Shown piece after piece: positions 9,502 through 17,819 of a stretch of DNA of 64,000 nt. Within the stretch, counting starts at the first letter, position 1; every line of letters starts with the position of its first letter. A model generated the notes under the pieces. That model saw only the letters and a program-made list of their open reading frames with translations, did not search any database and was not told where the DNA came from. This stretch comes from Novosphingobium mathurense (lineage in GTDB: Bacteria > Pseudomonadota > Alphaproteobacteria > Sphingomonadales > Sphingomonadaceae): the NCBI RefSeq assembly GCF_900168325.1, contig NZ_FVZE01000001.1, forward strand, positions 992,001-1,056,000. Reading direction: 5' to 3'. The translations under genes were made by a program, and so were the position numbers.

Positions 9502-10245
9502 TCAGTCCTTTGACGCCGTCTTATCGCCAGACAATCGGCAAGGTACGATATCTGCAGGCTCAGGCCGTGCACTACCAGCCTCGAACTGCGCATAATAACC
9601 CTGCAGTTCCGGCTTACGAACAAATTCGGTCAAACGAAAGCCCAGCGACGCGAATTCACAGAAAAGCAACTCCGGCGGAATTCCGTGCTCGTCCGTCGGA
9701 CGGTCGACGTCGACCACGATCACCTTGCCTCCCTTGCGCAGGGCAGGCTGCAGGCGCCACAGGAAGGCATAAGGCTCGGTGACCTCGTGATACATGTGGA
9801 CGAGCATGATGCGATCGAAGCTGTCAGGCGGCAGGCGCGGATCGTCCTCGGTCCCCAGGACTATGGAGACGTTCTCCAGACGCTCGCGCAATACGCGCTG
9901 GCCCAGCTGCTCATTGGCATCGCGGTCGATGTCCTCGGCGAGGACCCTCCCCTTCTTGCCGACTCGCTGGGCGAGCCGAACCGTGTAGTACCCCTCGCCC
10001 GCGCCGATATCGGCCACGCTCATCCCCTCGCGGATGTCGGCGAGGTTCATCACGACATTCGCTTCGTTGACGCTGTCGCGCTCCACTTCCGAGGAAACGG
10101 AGTTTGCGCCGAGCCGCGAAACCGGGCGGTCGGCGACCGGAAACTCGCGCGAAGTCTCGGGCCGGCCGTCATCGGCAGGCTTCTGCTGGCAGGCAGCGAG
10201 AGCCAGCGCGAGAACCACGCAGGAAAGACGGCGAGACAAAAACAT
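9502..10245 (-). CDS. Class I SAM-dependent methyltransferase with lipoprotein signal
   Basis: A 247-aa protein with SAM motif I as VADIGAGEGYYT (about residues 77-88) and a class I Rossmann methyltransferase pattern (acidic loop VLAEDIDRDA, then VVDVDRPTD). The N-terminus is a lipoprotein signal ending LALAAC, with the lipid Cys at residue 19. It would therefore be anchored in the envelope, which is odd for a SAM-using enzyme. Exported methyltransferase-like lipoproteins recur in proteobacteria, with unknown function. It lies between prfB and the flavoprotein gene, same strand, 61 bases after prfB. Confidence 0.8.
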   Translation of the reverse strand: MFLSRRLSCVVLALALAACQQKPADDGRPETSREFPVADRPVSRLGANSVSSEVERDSVNEANVVMNLADIREGMSVADIGAGEGYYTVRLAQRVGKKGRVLAEDIDRDANEQLGQRVLRERLENVSIVLGTEDDPRLPPDSFDRIMLVHMYHEVTEPYAFLWRLQPALRKGGKVIVVDVDRPTDEHGIPPELLFCEFASLGFRLTEFVRKPELQGYYAQFEAGSARPEPADIVPCRLSGDKTASKD

Positions 10246-10306
10246 GCCGCCCCTTAGCGACTTGCCAAAGACTTGGCAAAACCTGTCATGTGGCCCATCG
10301 CCCGGG

Positions 10307-11434
10307 TCAGTCGATATCCTCGACTTCGGCCTTTTCGCCCGTCACGCGCTGCGACAGGGCGGCAGCCATGAACGCGTCGAGCTCACCGTCAAGGACGTCG
10401 CCCGGCGAAGTCGAAACGACGCCGGTGCGCAGGTCCTTCACCTGCTGGTAGGGCTGCAGCACGTAGGAACGGATCTGGTGACCCCACCCGATATCGCTCT
10501 TCGAAGCGTGCTCGGCGCTGGCTGCTTCCTCGCGCTTGCGCATTTCTTCCTCGAACAGGCGCGCCTTGAGCATGCCCATCGCGATTTCGCGGTTCTTGTG
10601 CTGCGAACGGTCGATCTGGCTGGCGACAACGATTCCGGACGGCTGGTGGGTAATGCGCACCGCCGAGTCCGTGGTGTTGACGTGCTGACCGCCCGCACCC
10701 GATGCGCGATAGGTGTCGATCTTCAGGTCGGCCGGGTTCACCTCGACCTCGAAGCTGTCATCGATCACCGGATAGACCCAGACCGACGAAAAGCTGGTAT
10801 GGCGGCGTGCCGAGCTGTCATACGGGCTGATGCGCACAAGACGGTGGACGCCGCTTTCGGTCTTGGCATAGCCGTAGGCGTTCTCGCCCTTGATCAGCAG
10901 GGTGCAGCTTTTGATGCCTGCGGCTTCACCGGCGTGGTAGTCGACCAGCTCGACCTTGTAGCCCTTGCGCTCGGCCCAGCGCGTGTACATGCGCTGCAGC
11001 ATTTCGGCCCAGTCCTGGCTTTCGGTACCGCCGGCACCGGCATGGACTTCGAGGTAGGTGTCGTTGCCGTCGGCCTCGCCGGCCAGCAGCGCCTGCACCT
11101 TGTCGGCATCGGCACGTTCGGCAAGCTGGGCGAGCGTGGCCAGCCCTTCGTTGACCGTGTCCTCGTCGCCTTCCATCTCGCCCAGCTCGATGAACTCGAC
11201 GGCGTCGGCCATCTCGCGGCTGATCTCGTTGACCGTGCCGATCGAAGCTTCCAGCCGGCGACGCTCTTTCATGACCGCCTCGGCTTCCTTGGGCTTGTCC
11301 CACAAGGTGGGATCCTCGACGCGGGCGTTCAGCTCGTCGAAGCGGCGCAGCGCGCGATCCCAGTCCAGGAACTTGCGCACAAGCGCGAGCGCCTTTTCGA
11401 TACGGTCAATGTGGGCCTGCCCTTCGGCACGCAT
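10307..11434 (-). CDS. prfB: Peptide chain release factor 2
   Basis: RF2 (375 aa) recognises UGA and UAA stop codons and triggers peptide release. The GGQ hydrolysis motif is visible in ASGAGGQHVNTTDSAVR. The codon-recognition loop reads ISPYDSSARRHTSF, with SPY where E. coli has SPF. I chose the ATG at 11434, with GGAG nine bases upstream, over a TTG five codons earlier. The frame is continuous through the region where E. coli has its +1 frameshift, so autoregulatory frameshifting is absent here. Confidence 0.96.
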   Translation of the reverse strand: MRAEGQAHIDRIEKALALVRKFLDWDRALRRFDELNARVEDPTLWDKPKEAEAVMKERRRLEASIGTVNEISREMADAVEFIELGEMEGDEDTVNEGLATLAQLAERADADKVQALLAGEADGNDTYLEVHAGAGGTESQDWAEMLQRMYTRWAERKGYKVELVDYHAGEAAGIKSCTLLIKGENAYGYAKTESGVHRLVRISPYDSSARRHTSFSSVWVYPVIDDSFEVEVNPADLKIDTYRASGAGGQHVNTTDSAVRITHQPSGIVVASQIDRSQHKNREIAMGMLKARLFEEEMRKREEAASAEHASKSDIGWGHQIRSYVLQPYQQVKDLRTGVVSTSPGDVLDGELDAFMAAALSQRVTGEKAEVEDID

Positions 11435-11598
11435 GGCACGAAACTCCAATGAAACTGCGGCGCACCGCTTAGCGAAGTGCAGCCGATTGTAAAGCGGCGC
11501 GGCAATCGACCCGAGATGAGCCGGCGACAGGCCGGCGCTACTACCCGCAGATATCGGGATTGTTCAAGGCCCCGCAAGAGGGCGCAAGGCCGCTAGCG

Positions 11599-12147
11599 TC
11601 AGGGGCGCTTCTTTGCCAGCACCTTCACGGCCGCCAGGGTCATCTTCACGTGATCGCGATAGTCGAGATCGGAATGGATGAAGACGACCTTGCCGCTCCG
11701 GTCGATGACGTAGCTCACCCGGTCGGCCATACCCTGCGGCTTGCCGTCCCGCGCCAGGGCGACATCGTATTCCTTGATTATCTTCGGCGTGGCGACGGCG
11801 ACAGCGAACTTGTCACGGCAGGCCTCGGTCGAGAACTTCTTGAGAGTGGGCAGGTCATCGGCCGACATGCCGATGACGGTCGCGCCCAGTTCGGCGAACT
11901 CCGGCGTCGCTTCGGCGAAGGCATGGGCTTCCAGGGTGCAACCTTGGGTGAACGCCTTTGGATAGAAGTAAAGCACGACCGGCCCGCGTTTGAGCGCTTG
12001 CTTGAGATCGAAATCGACCTCCTTGCCGGCCTTGGCACCCTTGGTGCTGAACTCGGGCGCGGTCGCACCCATCGGCAGGGCGGCCTGCGCTACCGACGAT
12101 GCTGCGAGGAAACCAATGGCGATCAGGGGGGCTAGAAGGCGTTTCAT
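11599..12147 (-). CDS. Exported peroxiredoxin (BCP/PrxQ type)
   Basis: A 182-aa thiol peroxidase of the AhpC/TSA superfamily. The peroxidatic cysteine is C70 in FYPKAFTQGCTLEA. C110 (STEACRDKF) is a candidate resolving cysteine. The N-terminus (MKRLLAPLIAIGFLAASSVAQA) is a signal peptide, so it should reduce peroxides in the periplasm rather than in the cytoplasm. I chose the ATG at 12147; the frame upstream of it lacks a good start. The gene is monocistronic on the minus strand. Confidence 0.87.
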   Translation of the reverse strand: MKRLLAPLIAIGFLAASSVAQAALPMGATAPEFSTKGAKAGKEVDFDLKQALKRGPVVLYFYPKAFTQGCTLEAHAFAEATPEFAELGATVIGMSADDLPTLKKFSTEACRDKFAVAVATPKIIKEYDVALARDGKPQGMADRVSYVIDRSGKVVFIHSDLDYRDHVKMTLAAVKVLAKKRP

Positions 12148-12453
12148 GCGCGCAGTCTGCGCGCAGCGATGGGGCCTGTCCAGCCCTCGCAAAGCTGCCC
12201 CGTAAAGATACGCATTGTGACGCACCCGGGGGGCAAGTATCGACAACAGAGGCCGTTTCACCGTAAACATCTTCCTGAACCTGGCCTGACTCGGCTATGG
12301 GTCGGCCGCGATCCTGAGACAGGACGCGACATGGAGAGAGGACGAATGGAGAGGCAACTCGTCACGCGTACCCTGCCCGACAGGACCGCCTGGCCTACCT
12401 CCCGCCCGCGTCCGGCAATCGTTTCCTGACATTCGCCACCGAGGGAGAGAAGA
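12148..12453. other. Divergent intergenic region, peroxiredoxin / SDR
   Basis: 306 bases shared by two divergent genes. The only frame worth noting is a 27-codon one at 12346-12429 on the plus strand, with a purine-rich GGAGAGAGG just before its ATG. It ends 24 bases before the SDR start and could be a leader peptide, but nothing else supports it. No clear promoter or terminator is visible. Confidence 0.4.
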
Positions 12454-13329
12454 TTGACCCAGTCCAGTCATCGGCGCGTGATCGTCATTACCGGAGCCAG
12501 CTCCGGCATCGGCAAGGCCACGGCGGAAGTCTTCGCCCGCATGGGCTGGCATGTCATCGGCACCGGCCGGACACCTGATCGCTGTGACGCGGCCGAAGAG
12601 GAAATCCGCGCCATCGCAACGCCGGAAGCGCGCGTCGACTTCCTGCGCGGCGACTTCACCGAGATGTCCGACGTTCGCCGCATTGCCGAGGAGATCGGAC
12701 TGCTCACCAATCGCATCCACGTCCTCGTCAACAATGCCGGCGGCGTGCGCGACGGATACTACCGCACCTCGGAAGGTCTCGAGGCGACATTCGCCACCAA
12801 CCATCTCGCCCCTTTCCTCCTCACCCGTGAACTGCTGCCCCAGCTCGAATATGCGGCGAAGGAATCCCCTGCCGGGACCGTGCGCATCATCGCCGTGGCA
12901 GCCGACGGTCATGCGAGTTGCCGGGCGATGAACTGGGACGACCTGATGCTGCTGGAAGATTTTGCGACGATCGATGCCTACAGTCAGGCGAAACTGGCGA
13001 GCCTCCTCTTCACCCGCGAACTGGACCGCAGGCTTTCGCCCATGGGCATCGTCGCCCAGGCGGTAAACCCGGGATGCGTCGACTCGAACTTCGCGAGCCA
13101 CGGCGACGAGCTGATCCAGGACTACATGGCCCGAAGCCCCTGCACGCCGCCCGAACATCCGGCCCGCACGATCATGTGGCTGGCCACGTCCCCGGAAGTC
13201 GGCGAACAGGGCGGTCGCTACTTCCACGACCTAGCCGAAATCGAACCTGCACCGCAGGCGCGGGACGACCTGGCGGCCAGCCGGTTGTGGATGGAGAGCG
13301 AACGCATCCTCGAAACCATCGGCTGCTGA
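12454..13329 (+). CDS. Short-chain dehydrogenase/reductase
   Basis: A 291-aa classical-type SDR, closest in layout to retinol-dehydrogenase-like reductases. The nucleotide loop is TGASSGIGK (about residues 13-21), then NNAGG (93-97) and the catalytic YSQAK (Y176, K180). The position that normally carries the catalytic Ser (VSS) reads VAA at 148-150, so activity may be altered. The start is TTG at 12454 behind GAGGGAGAG. The CitE-like gene follows 89 bases downstream. The substrate is unknown. Confidence 0.85.
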   Translation: MTQSSHRRVIVITGASSGIGKATAEVFARMGWHVIGTGRTPDRCDAAEEEIRAIATPEARVDFLRGDFTEMSDVRRIAEEIGLLTNRIHVLVNNAGGVRDGYYRTSEGLEATFATNHLAPFLLTRELLPQLEYAAKESPAGTVRIIAVAADGHASCRAMNWDDLMLLEDFATIDAYSQAKLASLLFTRELDRRLSPMGIVAQAVNPGCVDSNFASHGDELIQDYMARSPCTPPEHPARTIMWLATSPEVGEQGGRYFHDLAEIEPAPQARDDLAASRLWMESERILETIGC

Positions 13330-13418
13330 TCTTGCCAAACCCGCATTCGGTCTTCCCGGGCCCTTGACCATTCGGCCCGCTCCGCCGCAAGGAAACGGGC
13401 AAGCCACAGGAAGACACG

Positions 13419-14294
13419 ATGACTGCACCGACCGATCGCCCGCGCCGCAGCGCACTGTTCATGCCCGCCTCGAACGCCAAGGCGATTGCCAAGGCCCGCA
13501 GCCTCCCCTGCGACGTCGTTATTTTCGACCTCGAGGATGCCGTCGCCCCCGAACTGAAAGCCGAAGCGCGCGCCGCCGCCGTCGCGGCCCTGGAGGAAGG
13601 CGGTTTCGGTCACCGCGAGGTTGTCGTGCGCACCAATGGCATCGATAGCGAATGGGGCATGGATGACCTTGCCGCCATGGCCTCGACCAAGGCCGACGCG
13701 GTGCTTGTGCCCAAGGTCAATTCGCCGACCGACATTGCCCGCTACGATGAAGCCCTGAAGAACGCGCACAAGGACATGCAGCTATGGGCCATGATCGAGA
13801 CCTGCGCGAGCGTCGGCAATCTGGATGCCATCGCACAGTGTGCGCATAGCTCGCGCCTGTCGCTGTGGATCATGGGGACAAACGATCTCGCCAAGGAAAT
13901 GCGCGCGCAGCTTACACCCTGCCGCACGCCGTTCCTGCCGTTCCTGTCGATGGCGGTTGCCGCCGCGCGCGCCCATGGCGTCGCGATCCTCGACGGCGTG
14001 TGCAATGAATTCCGCGACCTCGAGGCATTCGAGGCCGAAACGCGTCAGGGGCTGATGTTCGGCTTCGACGGCAAGAGCCTGATCCACCCCGCGCAAGTCG
14101 AACCGTGCAACGCGGTATTTTCACCCAGCGAAGCGGACCTGGCCTGGGCGCAGACCGTCATCGACGCCTTCGCCCAGCCGGAAAACGCCGGCAAGGGCGC
14201 GATCCGCGTCGATGGCAAGATGACCGAACTGCTGCACCTCGAACAGGCACAGCGGCTCGTCGCCGTTGCCAAGCGGATCGCTGCAGCAGCCTGA
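13419..14294 (+). CDS. CoA ester lyase, CitE / HpcH-HpaI family
   Basis: A 291-aa TIM-barrel lyase of the citrate-lyase-beta-like / malyl-CoA family. Visible features are RSALFMPASNAKA at the N-terminus, VIFDLEDAVAPE (Mg-binding acidic residues), AMIETCASVGN and GFDGKSLIHPAQVE. No citD or citF genes are nearby, so a citrate lyase complex is unlikely. A stand-alone malyl-CoA or citramalyl-CoA lyase, or a related thioesterase, fits better. It follows the SDR in the same direction and runs convergently into the M28 peptidase with only 12 bases between the stops. Confidence 0.85.
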   Translation: MTAPTDRPRRSALFMPASNAKAIAKARSLPCDVVIFDLEDAVAPELKAEARAAAVAALEEGGFGHREVVVRTNGIDSEWGMDDLAAMASTKADAVLVPKVNSPTDIARYDEALKNAHKDMQLWAMIETCASVGNLDAIAQCAHSSRLSLWIMGTNDLAKEMRAQLTPCRTPFLPFLSMAVAAARAHGVAILDGVCNEFRDLEAFEAETRQGLMFGFDGKSLIHPAQVEPCNAVFSPSEADLAWAQTVIDAFAQPENAGKGAIRVDGKMTELLHLEQAQRLVAVAKRIAAAA

Positions 14295-14306
14295 CGCGCG
14301 CGCCGT

Positions 14307-15686
14307 TTACTCGCCGCCTTCAGCCGCCGGAACGGACTCGATCAGCTCCGGCGCATTGGCGATCACCCTGAGCACCGCCGTCCAGGCATCGACGTTCTGC
14401 TGCAGGGCTATCGGATCGACCTTGTCGAGCGTGTCGTCGGGCGTGTGGTGCAGGTCGAAGTAATGCATCCCGTCCTGTCCGAGATCGATCACCGCCAGCT
14501 TCTGGTGTGCGATGATCGGCTCGACATCGGCCCCGCCTTCGGTTGGGCCGTCATGCGGCACGATGCCCAACGGCCATAACGCCGCCTTGACCTTGTCCAC
14601 CAGCGCAGCATTGCCCTCGGCAAAAGTCGTCTTGAGCTGCCAGACCTTGTCGGCGCCGAAGTCGCTTTCCATCGCGACGGCATGCGGCTCGCTGCCATGG
14701 ACCTTCACGTAGTGATCGCCGCCACCGCCGGAGATGCCCATTTCCTCGTTGCCCGACCACAGTACGCGGATCGTGCGCAGGGTCTTGCCGTCCTTCTGCG
14801 CCGCCAGTGCCGCGGCGGTGATGATCCCGCAGCCTGAAGCATCGTCGATCGCGCCGGTGCCCAGATCCCAGGAGTCGAGGTGGCAGGCGAGCAGGATGAT
14901 GGGCAATGACGGATCGCGCCCCGGCAGTTCCGCCACGACATTGCCCGAAGGCGCATCGGGAAACGGTTTGCCCATCAGCTTCAGGTCGATGCTCATCGGT
15001 TTGCCGCGCGAAGCGACGCGGGCAATCAGGTCCGCATCGGGGTTGGAAACGGCGCCAGCCGGGATCGGCTTCACGTCCTTGGCGAAAACGGTGGCGCCGG
15101 TATGCGGATTGCGGTGGCTGTCGGTACCGACCGAACGGATGACGATGCCGGAGGCCCCCTTCTGCGAGGCGATGGTGGGCCCCTTGCGACGGACATCGCC
15201 GTAGGGCCCGTAACCCGAACCGTCCTGCGTGGGGCGCATGGCGTGGTCGACGAAAGCGATCTTGCCCTTCAGTGAACCTGCCGGAGCCGCCTCGAGCGCA
15301 GCCAGCGTCGGGAAATAGACCAGTTCTGCCTTGAGGCCCTGTACCGGGGTCGGCACCGAGAAACCGAGCGCGGTGATCGCCAGCGGCTGCTGGTAGGGAG
15401 CAGTCAGACGGGCATGTTCCTCACCGCGCTGCCAGGCGAGAGTCTTGAACTCCTCGATGGAGACATGGCTGAAGCCGAGCGCCTTGAGGCGCGCCTCGGC
15501 CCATGCACGGGCGCGCGCTTCGGCATCCGAACCTGCAATGCGCGGACCGATTTCGGTGGTGAGACCTTCGACGATGTCCCACGCCACGCCCGCGCCTTGT
15601 GTGGGCGTGGCACTGACCGGAACGGGGCTGAAGGAGGCGAATGCGGTCGCTGCAAGCAGGGCAGCGCAAAAGGTTTTGCGTAGCAT
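14307..15686 (-). CDS. M28-family zinc aminopeptidase, exported
   Basis: A 459-aa peptidase with a signal peptide (MLRKTFCAALLAATAFASFSP, then VSA). The two-zinc site of family M28 is visible: LACHLDSWDLGTGAIDDASG (His and bridging Asp), GNEEMG (Glu ligand and base), ESDFG (Asp) and HHTPDDTLDKVD (C-terminal His). A PA-like insert precedes the catalytic domain (residues about 110-250). It should trim peptides in the periplasm. The ATG at 15686 was chosen over a TTG two codons upstream. Confidence 0.9.
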   Translation of the reverse strand: MLRKTFCAALLAATAFASFSPVPVSATPTQGAGVAWDIVEGLTTEIGPRIAGSDAEARARAWAEARLKALGFSHVSIEEFKTLAWQRGEEHARLTAPYQQPLAITALGFSVPTPVQGLKAELVYFPTLAALEAAPAGSLKGKIAFVDHAMRPTQDGSGYGPYGDVRRKGPTIASQKGASGIVIRSVGTDSHRNPHTGATVFAKDVKPIPAGAVSNPDADLIARVASRGKPMSIDLKLMGKPFPDAPSGNVVAELPGRDPSLPIILLACHLDSWDLGTGAIDDASGCGIITAAALAAQKDGKTLRTIRVLWSGNEEMGISGGGGDHYVKVHGSEPHAVAMESDFGADKVWQLKTTFAEGNAALVDKVKAALWPLGIVPHDGPTEGGADVEPIIAHQKLAVIDLGQDGMHYFDLHHTPDDTLDKVDPIALQQNVDAWTAVLRVIANAPELIESVPAAEGGE

Positions 15687-15947
15687 GGACAATGCCTAAC
15701 GCCCTGCCCGGCCATTTCCAATCCCAAGTCGCAATTCTTGACCGGGCCAATGCGCGGCAAGCGGCGAAATCTTGACGGGGGCCGCAGCAATCCCCATTTG
15801 CAGCTCAACTTTGCGACGCTCTCGACGCAGGCCCAGCGCCATTCCGGCAAGAACCGACACGTCCACCTGCCAGCAACCTTGCGGCTGGTGGCCCGCCCCT
15901 GTAGAGCACGCCGCAAATTCCGACACGCCAGATCCCAGAGGAAACCG

Positions 15948-17627
15948 ATGGCCGCGCAATACGCCTTCGTCATGAAGAGCATGACAAAGACCTTCCCCGG
16001 CGCCCAGAAGCCGGTGCTTTCGAATATCAACCTGCAGTTCTACCAGGGTGCCAAGATCGGCATCGTCGGCCCGAACGGTGCAGGTAAGTCGACCCTGATG
16101 AAGATCATGGGCGGCATCGATACCGATTTCACCGGCGAAGCATGGCCCGGCGAGAACATCACCGTCGGCTACCTGCCGCAGGAACCGCAGCTCGACACGA
16201 GCAAGACCGTGCTCGAAAACGTCAAGGACGGCGCGCGCGAAACGGCCGACAAGATCGACCGCTTCAACGAGATCTCCATGATCATGGGCGATCCGCCGGA
16301 AGACTGCGACTTCGACGCGCTCATGGCCGAAATGGGTGAACTGCAGGACCAGATCGATGCCGTGGACGGCTGGACCCTCGACAACCAGCTCGAAGTGGCG
16401 ATGGAAGCGCTGCGCTGCCCGCCGGGCGACTGGTCGGTGGAAAGCCTCTCGGGTGGTGAAAAGCGCCGTATCGCGCTCACCCGCCTGCTCATCCAGAAGC
16501 CCGACATCCTGCTGCTGGACGAACCGACCAACCATCTCGACGCAGAATCCGTCGAATGGCTGGAAAACCATCTAAAGGAATATGCCGGTGCGGTGCTGAT
16601 GATCACCCACGACCGCTACTTCCTCGACAACGTGGTGGGCTGGATCCTCGAACTCGACCGCGGAAAGTACTTCCCTTACGAGGGCAACTACTCGACCTAC
16701 CTCGAGAAGAAGGCCAAGCGCCTCGAACAGGAAGACCGCGAGGCGACCGGCCGCCAGAAAGCCCTCAAGGACGAGCTTGAGTGGATCCGCGCTGGCGTCA
16801 AGGGTCGTCAGACCAAGTCAAAGGCCCGTATCCGCAAGTTCGAGGAACTGCAGAACGCGCAGGACCAGCGTACCCCGGGCAAGGCCCAGATCGTCATTCA
16901 GGTGCCCGAGCGCCTTGGCGGCAAGGTCATCGAAGCCAAGGGCATCTCCAAGGCGTTCGGCGACAAGCTGCTGTTCGAGGACCTCTCGTTCATCCTGCCG
17001 CCGGGCGGCATCGTCGGCGTTATCGGCCCCAACGGTGCGGGTAAGTCGACCCTGTTCAAGATGCTGACCGGCCAGGAACAGCCCGACAGCGGCACCATCG
17101 AGATCGGCCAGACGGTTCACCTCGGCTACGTCGACCAGAACCGCGACCACCTCGACGGCAAGAACAACGTCTGGGAGGAAATCTCCGACAAGCTCGACTA
17201 CATGAAGGTCAACGGCCACGACATGTCGACGCGCGCCTATGTCGGCGCCTTCAACTTCAAGGGCCAGGACCAGCAGAAGAACGTCGGCAAGCTCTCGGGC
17301 GGTGAACGCAACCGCGTCCACCTCGCCAAGATGCTCAAGCAGGGCGGCAACGTGCTCCTGCTCGACGAACCGACCAACGACCTCGACGTCGAAACCCTCG
17401 GTGCCCTTGAAGAAGCCATCGAGAACTTCGCCGGCTGCGCCGTGGTCATCTCGCACGACCGCTTCTTCCTCGACCGTCTCGCGACGCACATCCTCGCCTT
17501 CGAGGGTAACAGCCACGTCGAATGGTTCGAAGGTAACTTCGAAGCTTATGAAGAGGACAAGCGCCGCCGCCTCGGCGATGCGGCCGACCGTCCCACGCGT
17601 CTTGCCTACAAGAAGCTGACGCGCTGA
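15948..17627 (+). CDS. ettA: Energy-dependent translational throttle A (ABC-F)
   Basis: A 559-aa soluble ABC-F protein without membrane segments, close to the usual EttA length of about 555. There are two ATPase domains: Walker A GPNGAGKST in both halves, LSGGEKRR and LSGGERNR signatures, and LLLDEPTNHLDAESVEW and LLLDEPTNDLDVE Walker B motifs. It binds the ribosomal E site and gates elongation by ADP/ATP ratio. The start at 15948 has CAGAGGA upstream and gives MAAQYAFVMKSM, typical for EttA. It is monocistronic, with a hairpin terminator downstream. Confidence 0.95.
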   Translation: MAAQYAFVMKSMTKTFPGAQKPVLSNINLQFYQGAKIGIVGPNGAGKSTLMKIMGGIDTDFTGEAWPGENITVGYLPQEPQLDTSKTVLENVKDGARETADKIDRFNEISMIMGDPPEDCDFDALMAEMGELQDQIDAVDGWTLDNQLEVAMEALRCPPGDWSVESLSGGEKRRIALTRLLIQKPDILLLDEPTNHLDAESVEWLENHLKEYAGAVLMITHDRYFLDNVVGWILELDRGKYFPYEGNYSTYLEKKAKRLEQEDREATGRQKALKDELEWIRAGVKGRQTKSKARIRKFEELQNAQDQRTPGKAQIVIQVPERLGGKVIEAKGISKAFGDKLLFEDLSFILPPGGIVGVIGPNGAGKSTLFKMLTGQEQPDSGTIEIGQTVHLGYVDQNRDHLDGKNNVWEEISDKLDYMKVNGHDMSTRAYVGAFNFKGQDQQKNVGKLSGGERNRVHLAKMLKQGGNVLLLDEPTNDLDVETLGALEEAIENFAGCAVVISHDRFFLDRLATHILAFEGNSHVEWFEGNFEAYEEDKRRRLGDAADRPTRLAYKKLTR

Positions 17628-17651
17628 CGACATCGCCTCAACCATGATATG

Positions 17652-17694
17652 CAGGCCGTCGCTCCGGAACACCGGATCGGCGGCCTGTTCATTT
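17652..17694 (+). terminator. Terminator after ettA
   Basis: CAGGCCG at 17652-17658 pairs with CGGCCTG at 17681-17687, and inner TCCGG/CCGGA arms extend the stem. It is followed by TTCATTTT. The T run is imperfect, so strength is moderate. Confidence 0.65.
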
Positions 17695-17819
17695 TAAGGA
17701 AGCTATACATTAACGAAGAGCTGCAACCCGGTTCACGTTCAGGACAGCGCCGATGGCCTAGAACCAATACAGGATGAGCCGCAATCGCCGTGCGGCAAGT
17801 TCGGTTTTGGAGACCGGAT

